A program made the translations under genes and the position numbers. Positions 8,315 through 17,797 of a stretch of DNA of 64,000 nt are shown here, piece after piece. A model generated the notes under the pieces. It was given only the letters and a program-made list of their open reading frames with translations. It was not told the DNA's origin and searched no databases. The DNA is from JAPKZH01 sp964537875. Its GTDB lineage: Bacteria; Acidobacteriota; Aminicenantia; Aminicenantales; UBA4085. Each line of letters opens with the position of its first letter. Positions within the stretch are counted from its first letter, which is position 1. The stretch is from NCBI GenBank assembly GCA_964537875.1, contig CAZIDN010000005.1:1-64000 (forward strand), written 5' to 3'.

Positions 8315-10371
8315 AACAGCAAAAAAATCTTGTTCTGGGCTTGCTCATTTTTGTTTTGGTGAGCTCGCTTCCGGCGATGGCCGCCGCACAAGGCGGCCGC
8401 TGCATCCCGACAATCGACGACCTCCTGTTGGTTAAGTCTGCGGGCGGGGCCACGATCTCGCCTGACGGCAAGTGGGTGGCTTATGCCGTCACGGAAACGG
8501 ACTTCAAGCAGGATGCCTATGTCACGCAAATCTGGCTGGCCGATGCGGTGACCGGAAGCTTGTTCCAACTAACGCGGGGCGAGAAATCCTCGTCGAGTCC
8601 CGACTGGTCGCCCGACGGCAAATGGCTGGCCTTCACCAGCAGCCGTGTCGGCGATAAAAGCCAGCTCTTTCTCATCAGCCCGGCCGGCGGTGAGGCCATC
8701 CAACTCACGAAATCCGAAACCGGCGTTTCAGGATTTGAATGGTCACCCGACGGCAAGAGCATCGCTTACGCGGCATCGGACGCCGTTACAAAAGCGATGA
8801 AGGACCGCAAAGAATACATGGGCGATTATGAAGCCGTCCGGCGGGAATATAATCACGCCCACATCTGGACATGCAACGTCGCCGAGGCCCTCAAAGAGCC
8901 GCAGGCCGGCCGGCAGCGGACAAAAGGAAAGGACTTTACCGTCGGCTCTTTTTCCTGGTCGCCCGACGGGAGCAAGATCGCCTTCAGCGCGACGATCAAT
9001 CCCGACCTTATCAACGGCGCGACGTCGGACATCTATGTCCTGTACTTGGCGGATGATTCAGTCAAAAAAATTGTGGCCCAGCCGGGGCCCGACTCCTCCC
9101 CTCAGTGGTCGCCGGACGGGAAAGAGATCCTTTTTTCCACCTACATGGGCAACCCAAAATATAATGCCAACGACACCCGCCTAGCCCTTGTCCCGGCCGA
9201 AGGCGGGCCGATCCGCTCTCTGACAGACAGCTTTGATGAAAATCCGGGCTTTGTGGCCTGGACAGACGACGGCATTTATTTTTCGGCCCTCCAAAAAACG
9301 GCCTCTCATCTTTTCCGGCTTGACCCCGCCACGTTGAAAATCACCCGGATCACGAGTCCGGACAACTTGATGGCCGGCTCTTTCTCATTCACCCGGGACG
9401 GAAAGCGGATGGCTTTGAGCGCCGCCTCCCCGACCTCGCTCAACGAAATATGCGTCTCGGATCTTCCCTTCCAGCCTCGCCCGCTGACAAAGATGACAGA
9501 CCAGGCGAACGCTTTCATCCTGGGAAAGAGAGAAGTGATCTCCTGGAAGAGCCAGGACGGGACGGAGATCGAAGGCGTTTTGATCAAGCCGGCGGACTTC
9601 AACCCGTCCAGGAAATATACCCTGTTGTGCATCATCCATGGCGGGCCGACGGGTGTCGACCGCCCGGCGCTCCTCTCCCCCGATGCGCGCTACTATCCTT
9701 CGGACATCTGGGCGGCGCGCGGGGCGCTCATCCTCAAGGTCAATTACCGCGGCAGTGCGGGATACGGCGAAAAATTCCGCAAGCTCAATTACCGCAACCT
9801 CGGCGTCGGCGACGCCTGGGACGTCGTCTCTGGAGTGGATTTCTTGATTAAGAAAGGTTGGGTGGATGCCGCCCGGGTCGGCTGCATGGGCTGGAGCCAG
9901 GGCGGCTATATCTCCGCTTTCTTGACGACATCATCCGACCGCTTTAAAGCCATCTCCGTCGGAGCCGGGATCTCCAACTGGGCCACCTATTACTACAACA
10001 CCGATATCACCCCGTTCACGATCAACTACCTGGGCGATGATCCGGCCGACGATCCGCAGGTCTATCAAAAGACTTCACCCATGTCCTACATCAAAAAGGC
10101 CAAGACGCCGACCCTGATCCAGCACGGCGAGCTGGACAAGCGGGTGCCCATCCCAAATGCTTACGAGCTGAGGCAGGGGCTCGAGGACCGGGGCGTTCCG
10201 GTCGAGATGATCGTCTACAAAGGCTTCGGACACGGCATCATCAAGCCCAAGTCCATGCGAGCCGTCATGCAGTACAACCTGGCTTGGTTCAACCACTATC
10301 TCTTCGGCGACCCAAAACCGAATCTGACAGCGCCAGCTGTGCCTGCCGCACCCGAAAAAGAGGGGAAGTAG
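8311..10371 (+). CDS. S9 family peptidase (prolyl oligopeptidase / acylaminoacyl-peptidase type)
   Basis: A signal peptide (to about residue 26) precedes an N-terminal beta-propeller built of PD40 blades, each with a WSPDGK-type turn (at least five seen), and a C-terminal alpha/beta-hydrolase peptidase domain. The catalytic triad is Ser529 (GWSQGGY), Asp609 (GELDKRVP) and His641 (GFGHGI). The 686-residue length fits the secreted dipeptidyl/acylaminoacyl peptidase branch of S9. Such enzymes trim peptides in the periplasm or outside the cell, which fits a peptide-fermenting lifestyle. The gene overlaps the transglutaminase-like gene by ATGA and is expressed with it. Confidence 0.93.
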   Translation: MKQQKNLVLGLLIFVLVSSLPAMAAAQGGRCIPTIDDLLLVKSAGGATISPDGKWVAYAVTETDFKQDAYVTQIWLADAVTGSLFQLTRGEKSSSSPDWSPDGKWLAFTSSRVGDKSQLFLISPAGGEAIQLTKSETGVSGFEWSPDGKSIAYAASDAVTKAMKDRKEYMGDYEAVRREYNHAHIWTCNVAEALKEPQAGRQRTKGKDFTVGSFSWSPDGSKIAFSATINPDLINGATSDIYVLYLADDSVKKIVAQPGPDSSPQWSPDGKEILFSTYMGNPKYNANDTRLALVPAEGGPIRSLTDSFDENPGFVAWTDDGIYFSALQKTASHLFRLDPATLKITRITSPDNLMAGSFSFTRDGKRMALSAASPTSLNEICVSDLPFQPRPLTKMTDQANAFILGKREVISWKSQDGTEIEGVLIKPADFNPSRKYTLLCIIHGGPTGVDRPALLSPDARYYPSDIWAARGALILKVNYRGSAGYGEKFRKLNYRNLGVGDAWDVVSGVDFLIKKGWVDAARVGCMGWSQGGYISAFLTTSSDRFKAISVGAGISNWATYYYNTDITPFTINYLGDDPADDPQVYQKTSPMSYIKKAKTPTLIQHGELDKRVPIPNAYELRQGLEDRGVPVEMIVYKGFGHGIIKPKSMRAVMQYNLAWFNHYLFGDPKPNLTAPAVPAAPEKEGK

Positions 10372-10501
10372 CGTCCGCCGCGTTCAATCGAGAAAGGAAG
10401 CCCATCTGTTTCCATGATCGAAAGAAGGGATAGGTCGCGCTCGGCTTTCGCAAAAATGGAATTTCTGGAAGCGTGATGTATAATGACGGGAGAACGTCCA
10501 C

Positions 10502-11275
10502 ATGCAGGCGCCGAGAGAAGAGCCGAAAACCGCAGACATTTTCCTTTCTATCGTCATTCCGGCCTACAACGAAGAAGAGCGGATCGGGCAAACCCTCCGG
10601 ACGATCCGTGAATATCTCGCCCGCCAGGATTATGCCGCCGAAATCATCGTCGTCGATGACGGAAGCCGGGACAGGACCGCCGAGAAGGCCGCGGAAGCGC
10701 TCCGGGGGATGAAAAATGTGCGTATCATTAGTCGGCGAGTGAACGCCGGGAAAGGCTATTCCGTCAGGGAAGGCATTCTGCATTCTCGAGGCGAGCTAGT
10801 CTTATTTTCGGATGCGGACCTTTCCACGCCGATCGAGGAATTGAAAAAATTTCTGCCTTGGCTCCAAGAGGGCTATGATGTCGTCCTCGGCTCCCGAGCC
10901 TTCCCCGGTTCCGATATCCAAATCCGCCAGAATTTTTTCCGTGAGCTCATGGGCAAAACCTTTAACGTGTTAGTCCGCCTCTGGCTCATCAAGGGCATCC
11001 CAGACACGCAGTGCGGCTTCAAGCTGTTTCGGGGGGATGTGGCGCGTGAGATCTTTCGGCTCGTCAGGACGAAGGGTTTCAGCTTTGATGTCGAAGCGCT
11101 TTATCTCTGCCTCCGGTCCGGTTACAAAATCAAGCAGATCCCGGTCTGCTGGCGGAATTCTCCCCCGAGCAAAGTCCGTATTTTTAAGAGCTCGGTTCAA
11201 ATGCTCCTGGAGCTCGCCATGGTCAAGCTCGCCCACAGAAAAAAAGCCGGGATCAACGGACAACCAGCCGCGTGA
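10502..11275 (+). CDS. Family 2 glycosyltransferase (polyprenyl-phosphate sugar synthase type)
   Basis: A 257-residue GT-A fold enzyme related to dolichyl/polyprenyl-phosphate glucose or mannose synthases. It opens with SIVIPAYNEEERI; the nucleotide-sugar motif IIVVDDGSRD and the metal-binding D104-x-D106 (FSDADLSTP) follow. The late GFKLFR and FDVEALYL segments are typical of the DPG synthase subgroup. No membrane segment is seen, so it probably works on the cytoplasmic face, transferring a sugar from a nucleotide to a lipid carrier. Its last 23 bases overlap the convergent lactate permease gene. Confidence 0.88.
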   Translation: MQAPREEPKTADIFLSIVIPAYNEEERIGQTLRTIREYLARQDYAAEIIVVDDGSRDRTAEKAAEALRGMKNVRIISRRVNAGKGYSVREGILHSRGELVLFSDADLSTPIEELKKFLPWLQEGYDVVLGSRAFPGSDIQIRQNFFRELMGKTFNVLVRLWLIKGIPDTQCGFKLFRGDVAREIFRLVRTKGFSFDVEALYLCLRSGYKIKQIPVCWRNSPPSKVRIFKSSVQMLLELAMVKLAHRKKAGINGQPAA

Positions 11276-12893
11276 ACGGAAAGACATATGCCTGGAGCAG
11301 GATGAGTACCCCCACCAGGGCGGCCAGGGCCAGGCTGTGGAAAAAGACATAGCGCAGAATCTCGCCTTCGTGGCCGTACCACTTGGTGGCCGTGCTGGCC
11401 ACGACGATGCTCTGGGCATCGATCATCTTGCCCATGACGCCGCCCGAGCTGTTGGCCGAGGCCATCAGGACCGGGCTGACGCCGATCTGCTCTGCCGAGA
11501 TTTTCTGCAGGCTGCCGAAGAGAACGTTGGAAGATGTATCCGAGCCGGTCAACGCCACACCCAGCCAGCCGAGCATCGTCCCGAAAAACGGATAGAGGAC
11601 GCCTGTCCGGGCAAAGGCCAGGCCCATGGTCGCGTCCAGCCCTGAATAGCGGGTTGTATAGCCCAGCGCCAGCATGGCAGCCACGGTCAGGAGGGAAAAC
11701 CGGACCCTTTTGAGAGTCCTCCACCAGGCCAAGGCCATCTCGCGCGGCTTGAATCCCATGATCACGGCCGAAATGAGAGCGGCGATGAAGATGCCTGTTC
11801 CTGTAAAAGAAATCCAGTTGAACATGTAAACGGCGGGCTCCGGCGTCGGCTTTAGAACAACCGGGGGCACACGGTTGATCAGCTGATCCACGCCAGGAAC
11901 AGGGATTTTGACAACAGAGATGCCGTCGAGGTAGGCCTTGACTTGGGGAATGCCCCAGATGAAGACCAGAACGCTGAGAACGAGCCATGGTGTCCAGGCC
12001 TTGATTACCTCCGGCCGGCCATAGCCGTGAGCCCTGCGGGCTTCTCTCCCCTCTTCCGAGCCGTTCAGCCCCCAGATTTTCCGGGGGTGCCAAAGACGAA
12101 GGAAGACAATGAGCGCGAAGATCGAAACGACCGAGGCAGCGACGTCGACGAGCCAGGGGCCGTGAAGGTTCGAGACCAGGAATTGGGGGACGGCAAAGAA
12201 AGCGCCGGCCACGAGCAGCGCCGGCCAGACTTCGAGCATGCCTCCGAAGCCGGCAAAGGCCCAGACTAGCCAGAAGGGCACGATGATCGAGAAAAAGGGC
12301 AGCTGGCGGCCGACCATGGCGCTCAAATCGCGAATGTCCAACCCGGTGACGCCCGCGAGTGCGATGATCGGAGTGCCAAGCGCGCCGAACGCCACAGGCG
12401 CGGTATTCGCGATCAAGGAGAGCCCGGATGCAGCGAGCGGGCTGAATCCGAGGCCGATCAGGATGGCCGCCGTCACGGCCACGGGCGTCCCGAAACCGGC
12501 CGCCCCTTCAAAGAACGCACCGAAGGAAAAGGCGATCAAGAGAAGCTGCAGCCGCCGGTCTTGAGAAATTCCCGTCAGGCTTTCCTGAAGGACCTTGAAA
12601 TATCCCTTTTCATTGGCCAGGGTGTAAAGAAAGATCACGTTGAGGATGATCCAGCCGATGGGAAAGAGGCCGTAGGCAGCGCCGTACGCCGCCACGGCCA
12701 GGCCTTTGCCGGCCGGCATGCCGAAGACACATATGGAGATGAGAAGCGCGGCGGTCAGGCCGAGCAGGGCCGCCCAGTGGGCTTTGAGGTGAAGAAAGGC
12801 CAGCGTCCCGAGCAAAATAAAAATGGGGAGCGTAGCCAGCAGCGTCGAGAAGGCCCAAAGGCCCACCGGATCGTAAACTTGATTCCAGGTCAT
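11253..12893 (-). CDS. lctP: L-lactate permease (LctP family)
   Basis: A 546-residue polytopic membrane protein with about a dozen hydrophobic segments across its whole length. LctP signature stretches are visible: FEGAAGFGTPVAVTAA, the ALGTPIIALA region and TGSDTSSNVLFGSLQ near the C-terminus. The family imports L- and D-lactate (and glycolate) with protons. The length matches E. coli LldP (about 550). It is a single-gene unit here with no adjacent lactate dehydrogenase, and its 3' end overlaps that of the glycosyltransferase gene. Confidence 0.95.
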   Translation of the reverse strand: MTWNQVYDPVGLWAFSTLLATLPIFILLGTLAFLHLKAHWAALLGLTAALLISICVFGMPAGKGLAVAAYGAAYGLFPIGWIILNVIFLYTLANEKGYFKVLQESLTGISQDRRLQLLLIAFSFGAFFEGAAGFGTPVAVTAAILIGLGFSPLAASGLSLIANTAPVAFGALGTPIIALAGVTGLDIRDLSAMVGRQLPFFSIIVPFWLVWAFAGFGGMLEVWPALLVAGAFFAVPQFLVSNLHGPWLVDVAASVVSIFALIVFLRLWHPRKIWGLNGSEEGREARRAHGYGRPEVIKAWTPWLVLSVLVFIWGIPQVKAYLDGISVVKIPVPGVDQLINRVPPVVLKPTPEPAVYMFNWISFTGTGIFIAALISAVIMGFKPREMALAWWRTLKRVRFSLLTVAAMLALGYTTRYSGLDATMGLAFARTGVLYPFFGTMLGWLGVALTGSDTSSNVLFGSLQKISAEQIGVSPVLMASANSSGGVMGKMIDAQSIVVASTATKWYGHEGEILRYVFFHSLALAALVGVLILLQAYVFPFTRLVVR

Positions 12894-13101
12894 CCAGAAT
12901 CCTTTCGCTCATTATATAAATACACGGCATCGGGGGCAAACGATCTGTTTTCCCTCCCATATCGGGCCCTGCCTGCTTCGACCCGGACCCGCTCCTGTGG
13001 CATAAAATCCTTTAATTTTTTGCTCGAACAGCGGGCCAGCCAAGGACATCGAGAAAAATGAGATGGGGCGGCGTCCTATCTCTATGAATGAAAGGTGAAC
13101 C

Positions 13102-14871
13102 ATGGCCAAACGAAAAAGGCTGGGCGAAGTCCTGATGGAGGTCGGGCTCATCAGCCCCAGTCAGCTGGAAAACTCCCTCATCCTCCAGTCGACCAAGGAT
13201 AAGCCCCTGGGGAAAATCCTGATCGAGCTCGGCTATGTCAACGAGGGCCAAGTCGCGGAAGCCATCTCCAGACAATTCTCCATCCCCCTCGTCGACTGCA
13301 ACAGGTACGAGCTTACCAAAGAGCTGCTGGCGCTCATCCCGAAAGAGATTGCCGAGACGAAAGTCGTGCTTCCCGTGGAGCTCCTGGATAAAAAGCTCGT
13401 CGTGGCCATGGCCTACCCTCTCGACTGGCAGACGGTGGACGATATCGCCTTCATCACCGGCCGGAGGATCCAGGTCGTCGTTGCCTCTGAAAACTGCATC
13501 CGGAACGCCGTCGAGAAATATTACACCTCCCCCGAAAACCTCCTGGACCTGATCCGGGAGATTCCCATCCAGGAAAAAGTCGAATTTATCAGGGGCCGGG
13601 AATCGGAAAAGGTCGAAGAGGAAAAGATCAACATCCAGACCGTCGACAAGCTGAGCGAGGCGCCCATCATCGTCAAGCTCGTGACCATGATCCTGGTCGA
13701 TGCCGCCAAAGCCAGGGCCAGCGACATTCACATCGAGCCGGGGGAAAAGGACATCCGGGTCCGCTACCGGGTCGACGGCGAGCTCAAGAACATGCTCAAA
13801 TACCCCCTCCACATCCATGAATCCGTGGTCACTCGGATCAAGGTCATCTCCGACCTGGATATCACCAACAAAAGGCTTCCCCAGGACGGGCGGACCTTGC
13901 TCCGGCTCGAGGGGAAGGACATCGATATCCGGATTTCGACGCTCCCCTCGGTATATGGAGAAAAGGTCGTCCTAAGGCTGCTCGACCACACAACGGGGCT
14001 CGTCCCCCTCAGCAAGCTCGGCATCCCCGAGAACACCCTCAAGATCCTGCTGACCTTGATCAGCCAGCCTCAGGGCATGATCCTCGTCACCGGCCCGACG
14101 GGAAGCGGCAAGACGACGACCCTCTATGCCGTGTTGCAGCAGCTGCAGTCCGAGACGAAAAATATCATCACCATCGAAGATCCGGTGGAATACCGGGTTC
14201 ACGGCACGACCCAGGTCGGCATCAACGAAGCCGTCGGCCTGACCTTTCCCACGATCCTGCGCCATGTTCTTAGGCAAGATCCCGACACGATCCTGGTCGG
14301 CGAAATCCGGGACCTCGACACGGCGGAGATCGCTACGCGGGCGGCCCTGACCGGCCATCTCGTCCTGAGCACGGTCCATACCAATAACACGACCGCCACG
14401 ATCACCAGGCTCATCGACATCGGGCTCGAACCGTATCTCGTGGCCTCGTCCATAACGGGGATCCTGGCCCAACGCCTCGTCCGCAGGATCTGCGAAAATT
14501 GTAAAGTGGAGATGATCCCACCGGAGATCATCCTGGAGCTGGAGGTCCCGAAGATCAAGAAGTTCTTCAAAGGCCGCGGCTGCCGGGAGTGTAAATACAC
14601 AGGCTTCAAGGGGCGCGTCGGCGCTTACGAGTTTCTTGTCCTGAACCAGGAGATCAAGAGGCTGATCGCTCGAGGCGGCTCGGAAGAAGAGCTCTGGAGC
14701 GCGGCCCGCAGCGCCGGCATGGTCACCCTCTTTGAAGACGGCTGGTCGAAAATCGAGGTAGGCATCACCACGGTCGACGAAATCATCTCCAAGATCCCCT
14801 ATGAAAAGCCGGCCGCCCTGAAAGGCTGGAAACCGGCCTCCGGCAAGGAACCGCCACCCCACAAACATTAG
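13102..14871 (+). CDS. Type II secretion / type IV pilus assembly ATPase (GspE/PilB)
   Basis: A 589-residue hexameric secretion ATPase. Residues 1-150 form a MshEN-type N-terminal domain with the repeated LG..L...G.....QL signature. The catalytic core has Walker A GPTGSGKTT (from about residue 331), an Asp box with VGEIRD, and His-box residues (STVHTNN). Four cysteines, C464/C467 (CENC) and C494/C497 (CREC), make the zinc-binding subdomain characteristic of GspE/PilB and absent from PilT. It powers extension of a pilus or pseudopilus from the inner membrane. No other pilus or secretion genes are nearby, so GspE and PilB cannot be told apart here. Confidence 0.93.
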   Translation: MAKRKRLGEVLMEVGLISPSQLENSLILQSTKDKPLGKILIELGYVNEGQVAEAISRQFSIPLVDCNRYELTKELLALIPKEIAETKVVLPVELLDKKLVVAMAYPLDWQTVDDIAFITGRRIQVVVASENCIRNAVEKYYTSPENLLDLIREIPIQEKVEFIRGRESEKVEEEKINIQTVDKLSEAPIIVKLVTMILVDAAKARASDIHIEPGEKDIRVRYRVDGELKNMLKYPLHIHESVVTRIKVISDLDITNKRLPQDGRTLLRLEGKDIDIRISTLPSVYGEKVVLRLLDHTTGLVPLSKLGIPENTLKILLTLISQPQGMILVTGPTGSGKTTTLYAVLQQLQSETKNIITIEDPVEYRVHGTTQVGINEAVGLTFPTILRHVLRQDPDTILVGEIRDLDTAEIATRAALTGHLVLSTVHTNNTTATITRLIDIGLEPYLVASSITGILAQRLVRRICENCKVEMIPPEIILELEVPKIKKFFKGRGCRECKYTGFKGRVGAYEFLVLNQEIKRLIARGGSEEELWSAARSAGMVTLFEDGWSKIEVGITTVDEIISKIPYEKPAALKGWKPASGKEPPPHKH

Positions 14872-14934
14872 CTCTTTTCGCTCGCCCATGCCGTCTTGCA
14901 TTCGCCCGGGAGGCTCTATCAGAGAGGGATTCCT

Positions 14935-15163
14935 CCCAAATTTGCCGATAGGGACAGCTCATTAACCAAAAGTGCTTGGTTTTCCATTGAATCAACATAA
15001 AGGGCCCTAGCCCGAAGGGTGGCGTGGTTCGGGGGCCCCCCGCCGACCCGAGCGTTTGGTGCCGCTCAGCTTCCTGCCTGAGAATAAACAAGATAGACCG
15101 CGAAGGGGCGCCGGGGGTGAACCGCGACAGGACCCGTCGGGCATTTCTATCGGCAAATTTGGG
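14935..15163. repeat. GC-rich element, copy A, bounded by 17-base perfect inverted repeats
   Basis: The ends CCCAAATTTGCCGATAG (14935-14951) and CTATCGGCAAATTTGGG (15147-15163) are exact reverse complements, enclosing about 195 bases. The core (about 15011-15148) is roughly 88% identical by eye to a second copy at 49459-49598 and contains internal imperfect arms (GGTTCGGGGGCCCCCCG against CGCCGGGGGTGAACCGC). No ORF is found inside. It fits a MITE-like mobile element or a structured RNA. It fills most of the gap between the PilB/GspE gene and the 15.2-kb operon. Confidence 0.6.
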
Positions 15164-15176
15164 TTCCTATCCCTGT

Positions 15177-15205
15177 TTGACAGAATGGTGATAAGAGCAT
15201 ATACT
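15177..15205 (+). promoter_or_regulatory. Sigma-70-type promoter of the 15.2-19.7 kb operon
   Basis: TTGACA (15177-15182) and TATACT (15200-15205) are separated by 17 bases, about 50 bases before the first start codon of the operon. An AGAGGAG ribosome site follows just before the ATG at 15254. It is a near-consensus promoter and the only one seen upstream of the five same-strand genes. Confidence 0.7.
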
Positions 15206-15253
15206 ATAATTTACATAAGATTAGTGTAAATTAGGGTTCAAGAGGAGCATTCT

Positions 15254-15742
15254 ATGAGTCAAAAATTCATGATATCCAGGTTTCTCTTCCTGGGATTTCC
15301 CATCCTGCTCGCGGCGGCCTGGAGTTTTGCCGCGCTCTCCGATGGCGGCCCGCGGCGTCCGCCATGCGGCCAGGCCGGGGCGGCCAAAGAGGAGATCGTC
15401 TACAAGCCGCTCCCGGGTCCGGGGAAGAAATGCTGGATCAACGAGGAGCTCTATTTCACCTATAAATTCAGCGAAAAGCCCAAAATGGGGACGGTCATCC
15501 TCGTCGTCCGGGTCTTCAATAAAAACGGGGATAAGCTAACGCCCTTCCTGATCAAAGGCCGGTCCGACATGCCCTCGATGAAGGGCGCCCACGATTCCGG
15601 CGACCAGGAATTCAAGCTGAACAAAAAAAACGATTACTTGCTGCCCGTCAATATCGTCATGCCCGGCGGCTGGGAAGTCCGGCTGACTTTTCTCAAAGAC
15701 GGCAAGCCGCTCTTTTACGGGAGCCTGACCTTCGATGTTTAA
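15254..15742 (+). CDS. Exported YtkA-like domain protein
   Basis: A 162-residue protein with an N-terminal hydrophobic signal segment (about residues 10-27) and one immunoglobulin-like beta domain. The late block with SDMPSMKGAH, an intervening acidic loop, VNIVMPGGWEVRL and a terminal FDV strand matches the YtkA-like fold, which often occurs in metal or copper handling contexts. First gene of the operon, behind a strong promoter; its stop overlaps the start of the next gene by eight bases. Its role in the transport system encoded downstream is not established. Confidence 0.6.
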   Translation: MSQKFMISRFLFLGFPILLAAAWSFAALSDGGPRRPPCGQAGAAKEEIVYKPLPGPGKKCWINEELYFTYKFSEKPKMGTVILVVRVFNKNGDKLTPFLIKGRSDMPSMKGAHDSGDQEFKLNKKNDYLLPVNIVMPGGWEVRLTFLKDGKPLFYGSLTFDV

Positions 15743-16724
15743 AAAGCGCATGATCTCCGGATTCCTGATCCTGGCCGGGGCCGGCGGGTCTGCCTTTTCC
15801 GCCAATTATCTGTTTTTTCTCGAAGCCCAGGCCATCGCCGGCTATTCTACGGCCCTGAAAAAAGCCGTCTTTTTTTCTATGAGCCAGCTGGAGGCCATGC
15901 AGAAGCCCAGCCTCGGCTTTGATTATGTCCAGAGGTTTTCCGGAGAATCCGGCGACTTTGCCGTCCTGGCCGTTCAGGGGCGCCTGGCAGTCAACGCCGA
16001 AGGAGAAAAGACCCTCGAGCCCCAACTCTATAATGCCTATCTCAAGATCAAGACGCGGCCGGCGGATATTTGGATAGGACACAACCGCCCCAAATTCGGC
16101 CTGGCTTCCTCCCTTGACAGCCACGCCCTGCTTCTCCAGCCCCTGTCCATGAACGGTTTCGGCTTTGACCGGGATTGGGGAATCGGCCTCGAACGCGATT
16201 ATGCCTGGGGGAACGCCGGGATTTCCGTGACCACCGGGTCGGGGATGCCCCTTTACTTTAAAGGAAATTATTTTCTGGCCGGACGGTTCTCCAAGGGAAT
16301 CCTCAACCAGGACAACTACAGCGTCGGTTTCTCGGCAGGCTACGGCAAAGTCCTGGACGTCATGGGATATCATTTGATGTCCGATGAGCCTATGGAATTC
16401 TCTATGGCCGGCCTTGACTTCACCTGGCTCAAGAACAACCTGGAACATCGCCTCGAATTCTTGGGCGGGGGGTTGAACGGCCAGGGCGTGTTCGCCCTTT
16501 TTTGGCGGACGGGCATGGGGCTGTTCGAGGAGAGCCGGCTGAAGCTCGAGGCCCAGCCGGTGATCGTCTTTGCCCGGGAAAAGACCCAAATCCAATTCGC
16601 CGTGGGCGCAACCTACCTGGCGACAGCGGATTGGACCCTGCGGGCGATGGTCCAGTATGACAAAGACATGAAAGATGTTCGCTTCGTTATCCAAGCTTAT
16701 TTTTACAAGGGCATCAGGTTTTAA
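15735..16724 (+). CDS. Predicted outer-membrane beta-barrel protein
   Basis: A 329-residue protein with a short signal sequence (about residues 1-23, ending SAFSA) and then alternating amphipathic strands throughout, ending in an aromatic residue (KGIRF), the classic outer-membrane barrel signature. No specific porin family is recognised. Motifs such as DIWIGHNRPKFGLASS resemble the strands of phosphate-selective or alginate-type porins. The gene starts inside the end of the YtkA-like gene, so it is translationally coupled. It may be the outer-membrane part of the exporter or importer encoded by this operon (inference). Confidence 0.6.
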   Translation: MFKKRMISGFLILAGAGGSAFSANYLFFLEAQAIAGYSTALKKAVFFSMSQLEAMQKPSLGFDYVQRFSGESGDFAVLAVQGRLAVNAEGEKTLEPQLYNAYLKIKTRPADIWIGHNRPKFGLASSLDSHALLLQPLSMNGFGFDRDWGIGLERDYAWGNAGISVTTGSGMPLYFKGNYFLAGRFSKGILNQDNYSVGFSAGYGKVLDVMGYHLMSDEPMEFSMAGLDFTWLKNNLEHRLEFLGGGLNGQGVFALFWRTGMGLFEESRLKLEAQPVIVFAREKTQIQFAVGATYLATADWTLRAMVQYDKDMKDVRFVIQAYFYKGIRF

Positions 16725-16824
16725 ATGCCATCGTTAAACAAAGAAGCGGCAGGTCCCGTCGCGGCCCGTTCCCATCCGTCGACCTCTTTTATCCGTTTTG
16801 ATTTCCAAGGGGGCAGGGAGATTT

Positions 16825-17577
16825 ATGTCACTCATCGATAATTTTTTTCAAGCCATTTCTCCCACCCGCCACTCAGGAGCTGCGGACGGACGGAAACACG
16901 CCGCGCCGTCCGGGTCCTTTTTGCTGCCCTGGTATTCCCAGGTAAACATCATGCATAAATCAATATTAGGGATTCTTGTCCTATTTTTTTTCCGAGCCCT
17001 CTTGTTTGCCGCGGTCGGTTGCGACCTCAACGATCCCGACCGCGACGTCAAGCGCCTCTTCCCAGAATCAACGGGCTATAAGACTCTTTATGTCTCGATG
17101 GCCCAGAAAGGCGGCGAGGCGCTGCTCCGCAAAATTGAAGAGCGGCTCGGGGATAAATTCAAAGGGCTCTTTGAAACCGCCGATGTCCCTTATACCATGT
17201 ACCAGATCTTCAAAGGCAAGGAGCTCATCGGCTATATCCATGGCGTCAATCAGAAAGGCCAGTTCGGCGGTATCCAGGTTTTCCTGGCCCTGGACCTTGA
17301 AGGAAACATCCGGGCGTTCTATTTTCAGAAGCTGACCAATCAGTACGCCAAGCTTCTCCGAGACCCTTCCTTCGGCCGGCAGTTCGTCGGGCTCAATTTG
17401 AAAGACTTCCAGAATTACGACGTTATGACGGGACAAGTGAAAGGCGAAAGCCGCGTCTCAAGAATTAAAAACCCGGCGCCCCAGGCCGAGGCCGATTATC
17501 GGTCCGCGTTGCGCGCCACAAAGAAAAACCTGATCCTCTGCGACGAGTTTTTGCTGGGAAACCGGTATCTGAAATAA
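16825..17577 (+). CDS. Putative FMN-binding-domain lipoprotein
   Basis: The C-terminal about 150 residues resemble an FMN-binding domain as found in NosR/RnfG-type proteins (GYIHGVNQKGQFGGIQVFLA, then LTNQYAKLLRDPSF and a later ..VMTGQ segment), although the usual covalent-FMN Ser/Thr motif is degenerate. Two starts compete. ATG 16825 has GGGAG close upstream; internal ATG 16951 begins MHKSILGILVLFFF and leads into a lipobox-like FAAVGC, which makes the shorter form a good lipoprotein. I keep the longer one with doubt. It lies between the barrel gene and the ABC permease. Function uncertain: a redox or sensor part of the transporter is possible. Confidence 0.5.
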   Translation: MSLIDNFFQAISPTRHSGAADGRKHAAPSGSFLLPWYSQVNIMHKSILGILVLFFFRALLFAAVGCDLNDPDRDVKRLFPESTGYKTLYVSMAQKGGEALLRKIEERLGDKFKGLFETADVPYTMYQIFKGKELIGYIHGVNQKGQFGGIQVFLALDLEGNIRAFYFQKLTNQYAKLLRDPSFGRQFVGLNLKDFQNYDVMTGQVKGESRVSRIKNPAPQAEADYRSALRATKKNLILCDEFLLGNRYLK

Positions 17578-17613
17578 CTAATACAAACGTAATAAATAAA
17601 GTGACAATGTATA

Positions 17614-17736
17614 GGCGGCGCTTAGGCCGCCCTAAAGCCCTCGTAGCGGAGGGGGGCCCCGTCGGCTTTTCCGACGGGGGGAACCGACGGGACTGGTTCC
17701 CGGGGCCCGGGGGCTACGGGCGGCCTAAGCGCCGCC
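17614..17736. repeat. Large nested GC-rich hairpin element
   Basis: The outer arms (17614-17632 and 17718-17736) are a perfect 19-base inverted repeat (GGCGGCGCTTAGGCCGCCC). Inside lie two further hairpins: CCCCGTCGG/CCGACGGGG around CTTTT, and GGGAACC/GGTTCCC. It occupies most of the gap between the FMN-binding-like gene and the ABC permease, inside the operon. It may be a mobile palindromic element, or an RNA structure that attenuates expression of the downstream ABC genes. Confidence 0.6.
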
Positions 17737-17797
17737 CGAACGGAGATGTCATTTTAATTATTGCGTTGATATTAAATCATCAGAAAGGAAATCGCGC

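Noticed and set aside
13012..14901. Long minus-strand frames opposite the PilB/GspE gene
   Set aside because: Asp/Gly/Leu/Arg-rich shadow translations of a well-defined ATPase on the other strand.
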